From NCBI GenBank assembly GCA_035079385.1, contig JAVHKY010000060.1, forward strand, positions 248,001 through 312,000: a stretch of 64,000 nt of DNA, written 5' to 3'. Positions 35,780-46,035 of the stretch are shown one piece after another. The stretch's first letter is position 1. Every line of letters starts with the position of its first letter. The position numbers and the translations under genes were made by a program. This DNA is from Aspidiotus rigidus (Eukaryota; Arthropoda; Insecta; Hemiptera; Diaspididae). A model generated the notes under the pieces. The model worked only from the letters and a program-made list of their open reading frames with translations. It was not told the DNA's origin and ran no database searches.

Positions 35780-35944
35780 AACCTGTTTTATGGGAGGGTA
35801 ATTTGGAGAAAAATGACGGGCGCCGTTCGCCTGGCTATAGATGGCAAACCGTGGGACTCAAAAAAATTTCTACCTCTGAGCTACATATGTATATGATAGG
35901 AGAGGGAATGGCAATGTACCCTAGTGATTCCCATAAAACAGGTT
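35780..35944 (+). mobile_element. 165-bp inverted-repeat element (repeat D copy 2)
   Basis: AACCTGTTTTATGGGA at 35780 is inverted at 35929-35944 (TCCCATAAAACAGGTT). The body matches 31636-31755. No ORF. Confidence 0.7.
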
Positions 35945-35999
35945 CCCTGTTTGCCTCAATTAAAAAAGTTGATGAAGGTAACCCCAAGCAGCTCACCAC

Positions 36000-36063
36000 G
36001 TGGGTAGCAAGTTTTTCTTTTTTCTTTTTTCTTTCTTTCTTTTTTTTTTTTTTTTTTTTTTTT
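36000..36063. repeat. Long T-rich/poly-T tract
   Basis: TTTCTTTTTTC words run into about 25 consecutive T. It abuts the 3' side of the minus-strand transposase relic. Confidence 0.9.
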
Positions 36064-36088
36064 AGACTCAGTTCCGCCTCCGACGTTT

Positions 36089-37165
36089 CTACATCCGCCT
36101 ACTCCCTCTTTGAAATTCCATCACCGCTGAATAAAAGTCCGGGTGATGTTTACCGATAATTGTAATACAATGATTATATAAACCCTCATTGGAGTTGTTG
36201 GTTTTATGCGTCTTTGCGAGGGCGGTATCATATTGGTTCCAAATCTCAATACAGTATCGCGGATTGCGGTGGATTGTACCTACATGGGTTTTCTTAAAAT
36301 GAGCTGGAATTGGCTGCAGTTCAATCGGACTTGCTCCTTGTAGGTACTTGATCAACTGGGACATATACACCAGTGCAAGTACATAGCATATGCGCATACG
36401 TTTTAATTGTCCAATCGTCGGGATTATTGTACACTTGTTGTAAGCCCTCCAATTAAGCTTGTCTGCACACGGATTGGCCCGAGTGGAAAAAACACCTGTG
36501 GACTTGAGCACCCTTTTAAATACATCTTGCGTCCCGTTTATTATTGCGGTTTCTAAATCCGCGTGAGCTCTTTTGGGGAAGCACGCATTACTGCGGTATA
36601 CTGTTCGACTGCATCGTGGACAGTTCTGAGTACTGCTGTGTACTCCACTCGGATCTCACTCGTCATGAAAGCATATAATTATAAGTGGCAGTGCCCTTTC
36701 TTCTCCGTCAGCAGCATTTTTTTGACGAACCCCCATATAGCGAACAGTTGGGCAAATAAACCAGAACTTGATTTAAATATCCCGTTGGCAAACCAAATGT
36801 GACTTTGGCATTACGACACGTTGCGTGAACGAGAGTACGTGGACGCTGGGGAGCTGGCTCGTCAATATCTTCGTCACTTTCCACTTCATCCTTCTCCTCC
36901 TCATCAAGCTCTTCACCTCGGCTGTTGAATAACAATAACTTGTCTCCCGCGAGGGTTTGTTGAAATTGAAGCGGCACGGCGCCCAAATGATCAAACGTCT
37001 TTGGATTGCTTGACCGGCAAGTCTTTCCGTCTTGTTCTGCGTATCGCTTTCTTTAATGATTCTCTGGGATATCACCTCTAATGGTACATTGGCCATCTCA
37101 TTCCTCAACAATTGTGCATGAGATTCAGCAGGATTTTCAGCTGCCTTTCTCTTTATGGCGTTAAC
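36089..37165 (-). pseudogene. MULE (FLYWCH-associated) transposase, frameshifted
   Basis: The minus strand from about 37165 gives pieces in order in changing frames: AAENPAESHAQLLRNEMANV, FQQTLAGDKLLLFNSRGEE with an acidic insert, then the core block FKSSSGLFAQLFAIWGF, then GCFFHSGQSV, DDWTIKTYAHMLC and finally IWNQYDTALAKTHKTNNSNEG followed by IGKHHPDFYSAVMEFQR. These are the landmarks of animal Mutator-like (MULE) transposases, including the FFH.Q and TNN.EG motifs. At least four frame changes or stops make it non-functional. The N-terminal FLYWCH finger and the element's inverted repeats were not found. MULE transposases cut and paste DNA with 9-bp duplications; two smaller elements in this window carry that signature. 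Confidence 0.72.
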
Positions 37166-38879
37166 TCCTTATTGTAGCGCTCTGACCTACTGATTTGGAG
37201 GGTGCGAATTAGGTGGGCCTTTCAGGACGGTCAGCGCAACGGCCAGCTTTCGGTTGGTCAGTTATCGCACGTGTGGTACATTCCTTCGCCCTTAACTTAT
37301 TGCAGTCCCAATACTGCTTGTTCTGGAACGCCGTGACCGGTATAAAATGTACCCGTCAAGTAACAACTTGTTCTCTTCCACCACAGGCTGCATTGTCTGA
37401 ACTAACTGAAAAGAGGCTGGTCGTCGCTGGGGCCATTTTACCGACTTTACGAGGCGTCACAATTGTGTCGGGAGTAATACCTGACTTTCCGTTCAAAAAG
37501 TCGGTAAAAACTGAGAACGGCATTGAATTCAGCGTTCAAAATTCATTTACAATTTGATAATTTCAGCTCAGCGATTTTTAGGCTGTTGGGTAGTGTTATC
37601 TTTCAAAACGCATGTATCGGTATGATTTTTGTAGTGTATACAGTCTACTAGTTGACCTTAAGTTTTCCGTTTTAGTATAATATGTACATATTGTACAGAA
37701 AAAATTTTTATATCCAATTTTTGTGGAACTTCGGCGGAACAAAATTGTAGCCTGTATATAGGCTTATACGACAAGATTGAGAGAAGCGTGTCTGAAGCTT
37801 ACAATCATTTGCGTCTCGCGTCTCGTATTTACCCGCACAAACAGCACATCGATTGAACATGACCCTTCGTCCAATATTTATATCATTATGAATAAATAAT
37901 ATATCGGTATGTATAATTATCATTATACGTTTAGTACAGTATAGCAAACGCACGCGGTGCGGTGGTTTCATTCTTTGTCGTACAAATATCTTCGCTCAGC
38001 TTATCTCTTGTGTCGCATGGTGCGGACTAAATTGACTGTATCAGTAGATATAAATATATACCAGTAGTATGCATTGTACACCTGCTTGCAACTTTGCGTC
38101 GTTCAATTAAATTAATTAAGCGGTAATTTTTGACAGCGGTAACTGGCTAATGTAACGTGTGGTCATACGTGGAGACTTAAAATACCCAATATAATTCGAT
38201 TCGATCGTGTCAATGTCGCCTACCCCGATCGACAGACTTCATTTGTTAATTAATGTGTACAAGGTGTAGTCGTATTTCGATGTGCGAGTGTACCCACAAA
38301 ATGTCAAAATATATAGATAAAAAAGAAAAGAGGGGTAGGGAGGAAGGGAGGGAGGGAAAGGGAAAAAAGAGAAAGAAAAAACATGTATCCCATTCGACTG
38401 CACTTCAGCTATATTTATTAGTCAACTTGTCAATTCAGGTACTTAAATAATGTTGCTGCGCTCGCTGATGCTTCCTGATTACAGTAACGAAAATTTTACC
38501 GACAACAGCTGATATGACGCGACCCCTGACCCACTGTCGGCACGATACACCGAAGGACGAGATACACATAGACGTGAACCTTCCCGTACATATTATACAT
38601 AGGTACATAGGTAATATGCAATTGCATATAATGTATAGAGGTAGGTACAAAGTATACACTTACCTAGGTACGACGAAGTGAGATTAAATATCTATCAACA
38701 TCGAAAAAATAAGTTTTTTATACGGCGATTCGTCTCTCGAAAGAATATATTTTCTCCAAATCGCTTTTTCGGACCTACGTCGATCTCACCTTGTACGGCA
38801 GAATTATAACTCATCTATTACGTAAAATATACAAAGTCCGAAAATGTACTTTCTAATGGCGGGAGTAAGTTGAGTTATT
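37166..38879. other. Intergenic, no gene recognised
   Basis: A 114-codon frame at 37213-37557 shows no domain. A G-rich tract is listed separately. Nothing else supported. Confidence 0.4.
38332..38362 (+). other. G-rich tract with quadruplex potential
   Basis: Five runs of three or more G plus one GG, separated by 1-4 nt, on the plus strand. Confidence 0.6.
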
Positions 38880-39034
38880 TTATCGACTTTCCTAACTAGA
38901 AAGGTGAGGTATTACACCCGTAGCAAGGTAAATGGTGGGAGGGGGCAATAAACTTTCTCGACGTTTTGCCGGTCCTAGATCACAACTAGCATAAAAAAAT
39001 TTCAGGTTTCCTTATATATATATATATATATATA
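38880..39034 (+). repeat. Dispersed repeat A copy 2, part left of the Ginger element
   Basis: GGTGAGGTATTACACCCGTAGCAAG through AACTTTCTCGACG and TCAGGTTTCCTTATATATA aligns with 22625-22745. The copy is then interrupted by the Ginger element and resumes at 41619. Confidence 0.7.
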
Positions 39035-39160
39035 TGTTACGCGCAAATCGTGAACTCGATCAATTCACGGAATGTTCAGAGAAATTGATCATTTCATGAA
39101 ATGATCGACCCCTTTGATCAAACTATTTTCGCTCATTACGCGAAATGATCAGTCGGGTTC
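39035..39160 (+). promoter_or_regulatory. Left inverted repeat with palindromic GATC motifs
   Basis: Within and after the TIR lie palindromes of the form TGATCATTnCnnGnAATGATCA (39087-39108 and 39133-39157). The right end carries four more at 41465-41595. Repeated subterminal palindromes are the expected shape of transposase-binding sites. Confidence 0.6.
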
Positions 39161-39457
39161 CTGTGCTATATTTGCGGCTACAGAATTGTCATTTATTCTC
39201 TATATTCATGCGAATGCAGTATGAAGAATACTCGCGCGTTTCGACGGCTGGTGAAGAAGTGCAGGGTAATGAGATAAGGCTATTGAAAAGAGTGATTTCC
39301 GAATTGTACACAGAAATAGACTCGTAGATACCGATACTCTGGCTACTACTGAGTCATAACCTACTTGTTGCAGCAATTTGAAGTGTATTATCGTGTTTAG
39401 CTTTTTGTTTCCTCAAAATATTCGTGAATAGTTCGTTTTTTTTTTATGAATTAAGTT

Positions 39458-41292
39458 ATGGATCTAAATTGGACCCAGGATAAGGAAGCGGAAGCTCTTC
39501 GTATTCTCAGTAACGAAGCTGGAGTGGAGAAAAATCGGCGATACTATCACGTACGTGAAAAATTTCAAATAGTAGAACTTGGCGGACTGCGACGTATTCA
39601 GAAGAAACGTGACGGCAAATTAATGGCGACTGAAGAGAGTGTCATCAACATTATTAGAGACGTGCATACGGCTATAGGTCATAAAGGAGAAATGAAAAGG
39701 GTTAAGAAAATACATGAAACTTATTCGAATATCACGAGAGCGCAAGTGAAATCGTTCATTCAAAATTGTGACCGGTGCGCCGAGAAGGCGAGGAAGAAAT
39801 CTGCGCGGGATGTGGTAGTTCGCCCCATTATGGCATCTTCTCTGAACGAGCGAGGGCAAGTAGATCTCATCGACTATCGAACACAACCTGACGGAGACTA
39901 CTTATGGATTATGCACTATAAGGAACACCTGACTAAATTTTCCGTACTCCGTCCTCTCACGCGAAAGCTTGCAGTTTTAGTGGCAGCAGAGTTATTTGAT
40001 ATCTTCATGACGTTTGGTGCGCCCCACATTCTTCAGTCCGATAACGGCCGCGAATTTACCGCAAACGTGATCTCGGAGTTGGCCTCCCTTTGGCCGCAAC
40101 TCGTTTTAATAAATGGCCGCCCTAGGCACCCCCAGAGTCAGGGTTCGGTCGAGAGGACGAATGCGTGCGTAAAGGATGCACTTGTCGCGTGGATGCGAGA
40201 AAATCGTACCACGCGATGGAGTGTGGGCTTGAAATTTGTGCAGTGGGGAATTAACCACTCTGAACATGAAGCTATTAAGATGACGCCTTATGAGGCCGTA
40301 TTTGGTGAAAAAGCGCGAATGGGGTTGTCTGCGATATTGCCCCGAGAATTCTTGTGCAAGATCTCTCCAGGAATGATGGAAGAAGAATATGAAGATTTGA
40401 TAATAGACCAACCTCCTAGTTTTTCACCTACTCCCAATCAACCTTCTGATTCTTCACCTACTCCCGGCATTCTAATTGACCTACCTGAGGGGTGGCAGAT
40501 AGAGGGTGTACACGATCCTCAATTAATAGCCTTGCTTCCCGAAGAGGAAAATGAGAACATACCTGCTGTCTCGGAACGTGTTCCCGAAAGTGATGGAGAA
40601 GATGTGCAACTTAAAGATGATGTTGACATTTTGGCGAAAGAAACGGAACTGTTGTTGGAATCAGAAGAGGTTTGCAATCTACTCTGGCAGTAAATGATTG
40701 TCTGTTGATGTGGCCACCAGTTCATGTTTTTTGCTGTCTGTTACAGGTTTGTTGTCCCAATGAAGAAGTACATCGCAAGAGAAGGAGGGAAGACAATAGT
40801 CACGAAGTTGAGGAACATCCTGCATTGCAGCGGCGCAAGATAGCTGTAAAAAACTTGGAAGCACAAGCGGAAAGGATGATTCGCCGAGGCAAAGGGATTC
40901 TCCCAACAGTAAAAGTTGGGGATAATATCTTGCTCAAAATTCCTGAGTTTGATAGAGGACGTGTGGATCCGGCGAATATTATAGCAGTTGTGATGGACGT
41001 TGAAGATGAGCGATTAAAAGTTGGCACAAAACATGGCGTTCTCGACCGTCAACTGGAGCGAAATGCAGTCGAACCAACTAAAGTAAAATCCGTCAAGATT
41101 GCCGATGTACCTGATTTTGAACTCTCACTCCGCGAAATGGTGAAGAAAGATTCTGTGGGGTCTGGGCAAGGCTTTCGCCGTTGTACGTGCAGATCACAAA
41201 ATTGCCGGACTAACAGATGCACATGCTTCAAAAATAACATTATTTGCAGCTCTTCATGCCACCCCGACCGTTCGTGTGATAACCACAATTAA
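39458..41292 (+). CDS. Ginger transposase (integrase-like, KRBA2-type), two exons
   Basis: Exon 1 is 39458-40669 and exon 2 is 40747-41292. The 77-bp phase-0 intron has a GTTTGC donor and TTACAG acceptor, giving 585 residues. An integrase-type zinc finger H70-x4-H75-x28-C104-x2-C107 is followed by a DDE core with D136 (QVDLIDY), D195 (SDNGREF) and E232 (QGSVERTN). A Pro/Ser-rich acidic linker, a basic helix and a KVGDNILLKIP beta-barrel-like segment follow. The tail is Cys-rich (CTCRSQNC ... CHPDRSCDNH). This architecture is that of Ginger transposases and the related KRBA2-like proteins, which share ancestry with gypsy integrases. No stop or frameshift interrupts it, so it could be active. 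A downstream ATG is not needed: the start at 39458 lies just upstream of the conserved region. Confidence 0.85.
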
Positions 41293-41464
41293 AATATAAT
41301 TTGTAATTTTATTTTTACGAGCATAGCCTATTTAATATCATAACTCATGTAAAATTATTATCTGAACTGACTGGATCCAATATCCATTATTATTATTTTT
41401 ATAATTTCAAATTTGTATTTCATAACATGAATTTGCTTCGAACCTAATACAACATTTTTTGTGG

Positions 41465-41618
41465 ACTGATCGTTTCACGTAATGATCAGAAATATGTTCC
41501 ACAAAACGCGGAAAACTGATCATTCCGCGCAATGATCAAAGGGGTCGATCATTTCATGAAATGATCAATTTCTCTGATCATTCCGTGAATTGATCGAGTT
41601 CACGATTTGCGCGTAACA
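41465..41618 (-). promoter_or_regulatory. Right inverted repeat with palindromic GATC motifs
   Basis: Inverse of the left end, with palindromes around 41465-41490, 41513-41540, 41548-41570 and 41575-41596. Confidence 0.6.
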
Positions 41619-43260
41619 TATATATTATGTATAAGATTTTTTTGTCCGTGGAACTCCTCCGAAACTACCCGATGGATTTTTTTGTAACTTGGCCATATTA
41701 TAGTATAATATATCTGAAGATGTGCACACTGGAATTTTTTTGAGAATCGGATGAGTGATTCGCGAGAAATCTTCAATTTGTTGAGAAATTTCTGAGTATT
41801 TCGAGTATCTTTTTGTCCGCGGAACTCCTCCGAAACTACCTGATGGATTTTTTTGAAACTTAGCCGTATTGTAGTATTATATCTGAAGATGTGCAACTGC
41901 AATTTTTTTGAGAATCGATGAGTAGTTCTCGAGAAATTTTCACTTTTTTGAAAAATTTCTCACTATTACAGTAGCTGCTTACGTTACGAAAAGGGGATTT
42001 TCCTATCCTTTTACCGCTTTTGTTATTAGTACGTGTATTGTGATGAAGAAACTTTTATCATTCAACACGTTCATTCTTGATCAAGGGTTCATTGAATTTT
42101 ATTTTTGATGATATTTCATTCAAATTTAGTACACTTGTATCTCGTTTCCCACAGCCCCTAGAGCCTTGAATTTTGTTTAGTCAAATTTTGTTTGTTTTTG
42201 AACGGATAGTGGCAATGGCGTGTTGTTCAGTTTATTTCTATTATTATTAGTCATACTCGATAGGCAAAACCTTGAGGTTGAATGATTAAGTACAATTTCT
42301 TAATCTTCATCAAGTGTGCCGATGCGAGACTACTTTGGTGACTTCATTCCTAATTAATTATTGATTTATACGTCATTTTTTCATGTATGTGTACATAATT
42401 GATAGAGGTTCATAGTTGATTTGAGGTGTCTCAGGAGATGGAAATATTATTTTCAATTTGGACTGACTTTTTTGAGAGAGATTTGAGGTTAGACTAACGA
42501 GTGAACCAGGCTCGGGTGCTATATATTTTTACCGACCGACTTTTCTAGCTAGAAAAGTTGAGGTATTTTATTTCGTTAATACGTTTGTAAATGTTGAAGC
42601 GTGAGGGAAGGAATGAGGGGTTGACTGGTGGATGATTGGTTGCTCCTTTGGCGTCGACATCGATTTTTTTCGTTTTCCGGGATTCGCTTGTAGCCGGATT
42701 CCGAGATGAAGAATCTTGGGATGGAGTTTTCATAGAAAATGGTGATGATAGCGTGAATACAATTTATGAGTGCACGAGAGGAATATCAGCTGGAAATAGC
42801 ATCAAGAGATGCGAGGAGTCGTGGGTGACAAAGAATTGAGCCACTCAGGTTATATAATATACAGTATACAAGACTAGTACTAGGCTAAGAATAACGTATA
42901 GGAAAAAATGATTGTAGAGCTCTTTTTTGTACCTACTTTTCTAGCTCGAAAAGTGCGGTATTACATCTGTAGCAAGATTGACAGGGAGAAAAAGCAGGCT
43001 CTACATTCCTTTCAGCATGATAAAAAATGAGTTTTTTTTATATAGGTAGGCCTATATTTACGCTAAAAGAAATGTTTTGTCCGCGGATCTCCTCCAAAAC
43101 TACTGGATGGATTTTTTCGAGACTTAGATAAGTTATAGTCTCAATCTGAAGATGGGCACCAACAATTTTTTTGACGATTAATTGATAATAATTCCTCAGC
43201 GTGTTTCCAATTGAGTTAATACGATTCTGTAGGTTACGTTTAATCATATTTTTACTGGTC
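41619..43260 (+). repeat. Dispersed repeat A copy 2, right part
   Basis: Carries the GTCCGnGGAACTCCTCCGAAACTACC block at 41646, 41815 and 43079. It includes the unoccupied target GTGAT (42040-42044) corresponding to the Mag retrotransposon insertion and matches 21747-22960 over 1.2 kb. The block repeats inside one copy, so the family has internal tandem structure. Confidence 0.8.
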
Positions 43261-44377
43261 GAGATGAGATAGCAAATTGTCACTGTTCCTTTTCGTGATC
43301 TTATTTGTTTCATCACGTTAATTCTCCTCCATGCAGCCTTTGTACTTATAATTATGTAAATGTTGTAACAACAGTTCATATAAAATAAATAATAATCATT
43401 TAAAAAAAAAAAAGTTTTATAAAAGTTACCGTTTGGAATTTGCAAGTTTTACTTCCAAATTTGCTGACTTCATGATAGAAAGAAAAAAATATTGTGTGCA
43501 GAATGTTTGACACGAGGCGAGGTGTTAAAATAATGAGGAGAAGGGGGTTTTAAAGGTCCGGATTCAAATAGTTCACTCGTATTTATCATACGATCATCTT
43601 AACGTACAAATATACAGAGCTCTTCTCGCATAGAGCTCGAAACACCCGACTCATTAGAATCTAACATTTGCGGACTACTGATTTTTATTGCCGTTTAAAC
43701 CTCGCTCCTGAACTACTACAAAATATTATACTTAGGTTACGGTAAAGAATCCTACTACCTTATATCCCGTCGATTTTTGGTTCAAAATAATCTAGGCTAC
43801 GTGAAAAAACGATTCCAAAAATCGACCTGAGTAAATGATTTTTTCGGTGAGAAATCGTCAAAACAAAATGCGCAAAATTGGCAAAATTTGGAACGCCCAA
43901 TAGCTGCCTTACTACGGAAACGAAACAAGGCACGACGATGATAGCTGTGTGTTACACGAGTCGAAGAGTTGCATAGGTGTTTGTCTATACAAAGAAATTA
44001 ACACACGTTTACAAAGAAATCTGACATGACGGGTGATAAGTTGGTCCCGTTACTCGTGAGGTGCGCAATTCAACGATTTAAGATTCTTATTTTTTCATTT
44101 CTATGATTGAAAAAAAATGGTAACATGCCTCCCCCCTCTCTTGAAGGTTTTTTTTAATTTATTTTACATGAGGTATAGTTATACAAAAGAGAACATTTGA
44201 ACTGTCAGGTAAGGTAGAAAAATGGCGTTAGTCTACTAAACCTCTGATAAACCTTTTCCTCATGAAACAATTAAACTTTTCGTCATCAATTTTTTTGTTC
44301 CAACATCAATTTATGCATAAAAATTTGAACAATGAAACCTGCCTGCTTTGTTCGAAAACGAAAAATAATTGAAATGA
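43261..44377. other. Intergenic, no gene recognised
   Basis: Poly-A and poly-T runs and short frames only. Confidence 0.4.
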
Positions 44378-44510
44378 AAAAAAAAAGCTTTCGCAGCGCG
44401 AAAGCAAAACCGACTTTTCCTATCTCATTTTCTTACACCTCTAGGCCTACTTCTTCTTTCATTTTGTTCATTATTGGCTACATCATATTAGGTACTTAAT
44501 CGTTTTCGTT
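44378..44510 (+). repeat. Dispersed repeat B copy 3, left part
   Basis: AAAGCTTTCGCAGCGCGAAAGCAAAACCGACTTTTCC...TTCATTATTGGCTACATCATATTA matches 10650-10775. The remainder of the family continues at 45685-45930 after about 1.2 kb of inserted sequence. Confidence 0.65.
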
Positions 44511-45063
44511 TCCAACAAGAACAGCGAATAAACTTTGTTTTCCAAAATGAGCACATTTTCAAAGCCCTCTAAGTATTATTTTCACTTACTCTTCTATATC
44601 AGTTATCTACACCTGAATACCCCCTCTCCCCTCCCGCTTCAATGAATGGAAAATCCGTCAACTATTTCCAATCACCAAACATGAAAGAACTATTTTCTAA
44701 AGCTAGGTAACAAAAGTGAACAAATTGAAGGCAACGAAAATTGTGTTTATCATAAGCGTCGATACAATGTGCGAAAGTTCTTTCCTTGTGGTCACTGCAC
44801 TGCTGGGCAAAATTGATGACATAATGGGGTGAAACGTTTAAAAATGGCTATTTACAGTACATGTGGCGTAGGCGAGTCTTTTCATAACGAGTACATATAC
44901 GTTTGCGGAACAAGCGAAGCGAGTGAAACAATGCATGTACAAGTTACAAAGATTCACCTACAACACTTGTACCTACTGTACAAGGCTTTAAAACACAAAT
45001 ACTTTGAAGACAAATTTGTATATCGGAAGTATACATTTTCATGCGGCATGTTTACCTCATAGT

Positions 45064-45190
45064 TTTTTCGTAACGGTTTTCCGTGTGTAAAAGACCATCG
45101 GTGACGTTATTTTGTTTTTTACACTCGCTTCGCGCTAACGCTGAAAAGCGTTACCTACGTCACTGAAAATCGTTTCGTAAAAACGTACTT
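45064..45190. repeat. Short inverted-repeat element
   Basis: TTTTTTCGTAACGGTTTTCCGTG at 45064 and CACTGAAAATCGTTTCGTAAAAACG at 45161-45185 form an imperfect inverted pair. Confidence 0.45.
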
Positions 45191-45267
45191 ACGATGCATG
45201 CATGTTTTCAAATATCTTACAGTACGGGCAGCAAGTAAGTATCGCAACTCTTTCAATTTACTACACT

Positions 45268-45589
45268 GGAGCCCTATAATAACGAGTGAGGACACGGGCC
45301 GCCATATTTAGTCGTTTCGTCATTATTAATATTTATCTTCAGACATCCCTATTTCAGTGACTGATAACAGTTTACCACGATTTGAAAACGATAAAAGAAC
45401 TAATAGAATTAGTTTTAGAATACAGGTATCAGTGCCAAAATAAAATGCAAAACATAGTGCTTTTAAATGATACATAATGTTCCATCAGTTGTATTAATTT
45501 CTCACCCTATTAGGGAACTGCAAGGATTAATGATGACGTAACGACTAAATATGGCGATCCATGTCCTCACTCATTATTATAGGGCTCTA
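45268..45589. mobile_element. 322-bp MITE with about 60-bp inverted ends
   Basis: GAGCCCTATAATAACGAGTGAGGACACGG...CCATATTTAGTCGTTTCGTCATTATTAAT is inverted at the right end. ACTACACT lies on both sides (45260-45267 and 45590-45597), a likely 8-bp duplication. No ORF. Confidence 0.82.
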
Positions 45590-45684
45590 ACTACACTCAC
45601 TTCGCTCATGTCGTAAACATTGAACTTGTTGCGATATTTCTTAATTTTGCGGCCCGTGCAGTAATATAGGTACTATCATTTTCC

Positions 45685-45930
45685 ATAGCTTAACATTCAT
45701 TCTTTTCAACGCGTGATGGTTAAAGAACTCACGTTTGACCTACCGCGCCCCGAATTTTCTAAATCAAAATAGAAAACATCTCAAAAACTACAATCCAAAT
45801 TCCAAAAAAAATGAGCCTGTTATCTAGTGCAAATATAAAACTTCAATAATTCTCAATTTCATAAACATATAAATGGATCCAATACCAACCGAGAACATTC
45901 GCGCACCAATGAAAGTACATACACATACGT
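45685..45930 (+). repeat. Dispersed repeat B copy 3, right part
   Basis: AACATTCATTCTTTTCAACGCGTGATGGTTAA and onward is the inverse of 12600-12870. Confidence 0.65.
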
Positions 45931-46035
45931 ACATTATGTATGTAACATTGCATTCCTACAATTTTCGATACGTCTGCCTATCACTTCACAACTTGGTCCT
46001 ATCGCACCCGCCGCATGTACTATCTATAATACTAA

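Larger units (their letters stand above)
39035..41618 (+). mobile_element. Complete Ginger-type DNA transposon
   Basis: The inverted ends start TGTTACGCGCAAATCGTGAACTCGATC and match for about 87 bp with one mismatch (39075 T against A). The TGT...ACA ends fit the TGTNR rule of Ginger elements. The flanks are TATA on both sides, but in a TA repeat, so a 4-bp duplication is plausible and not provable here. It holds one two-exon integrase-like transposase and sits inside a copy of repeat A. Confidence 0.9.

Noticed and set aside
36773..37111. Treating the minus-strand frames at 36708-37111 as separate genes
   Set aside because: They are consecutive frames of one MULE transposase pseudogene separated by frameshifts.
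37213..37557. 114-codon plus-strand frame
   Set aside because: No domain or homologous repeat; lies next to a decayed transposon.
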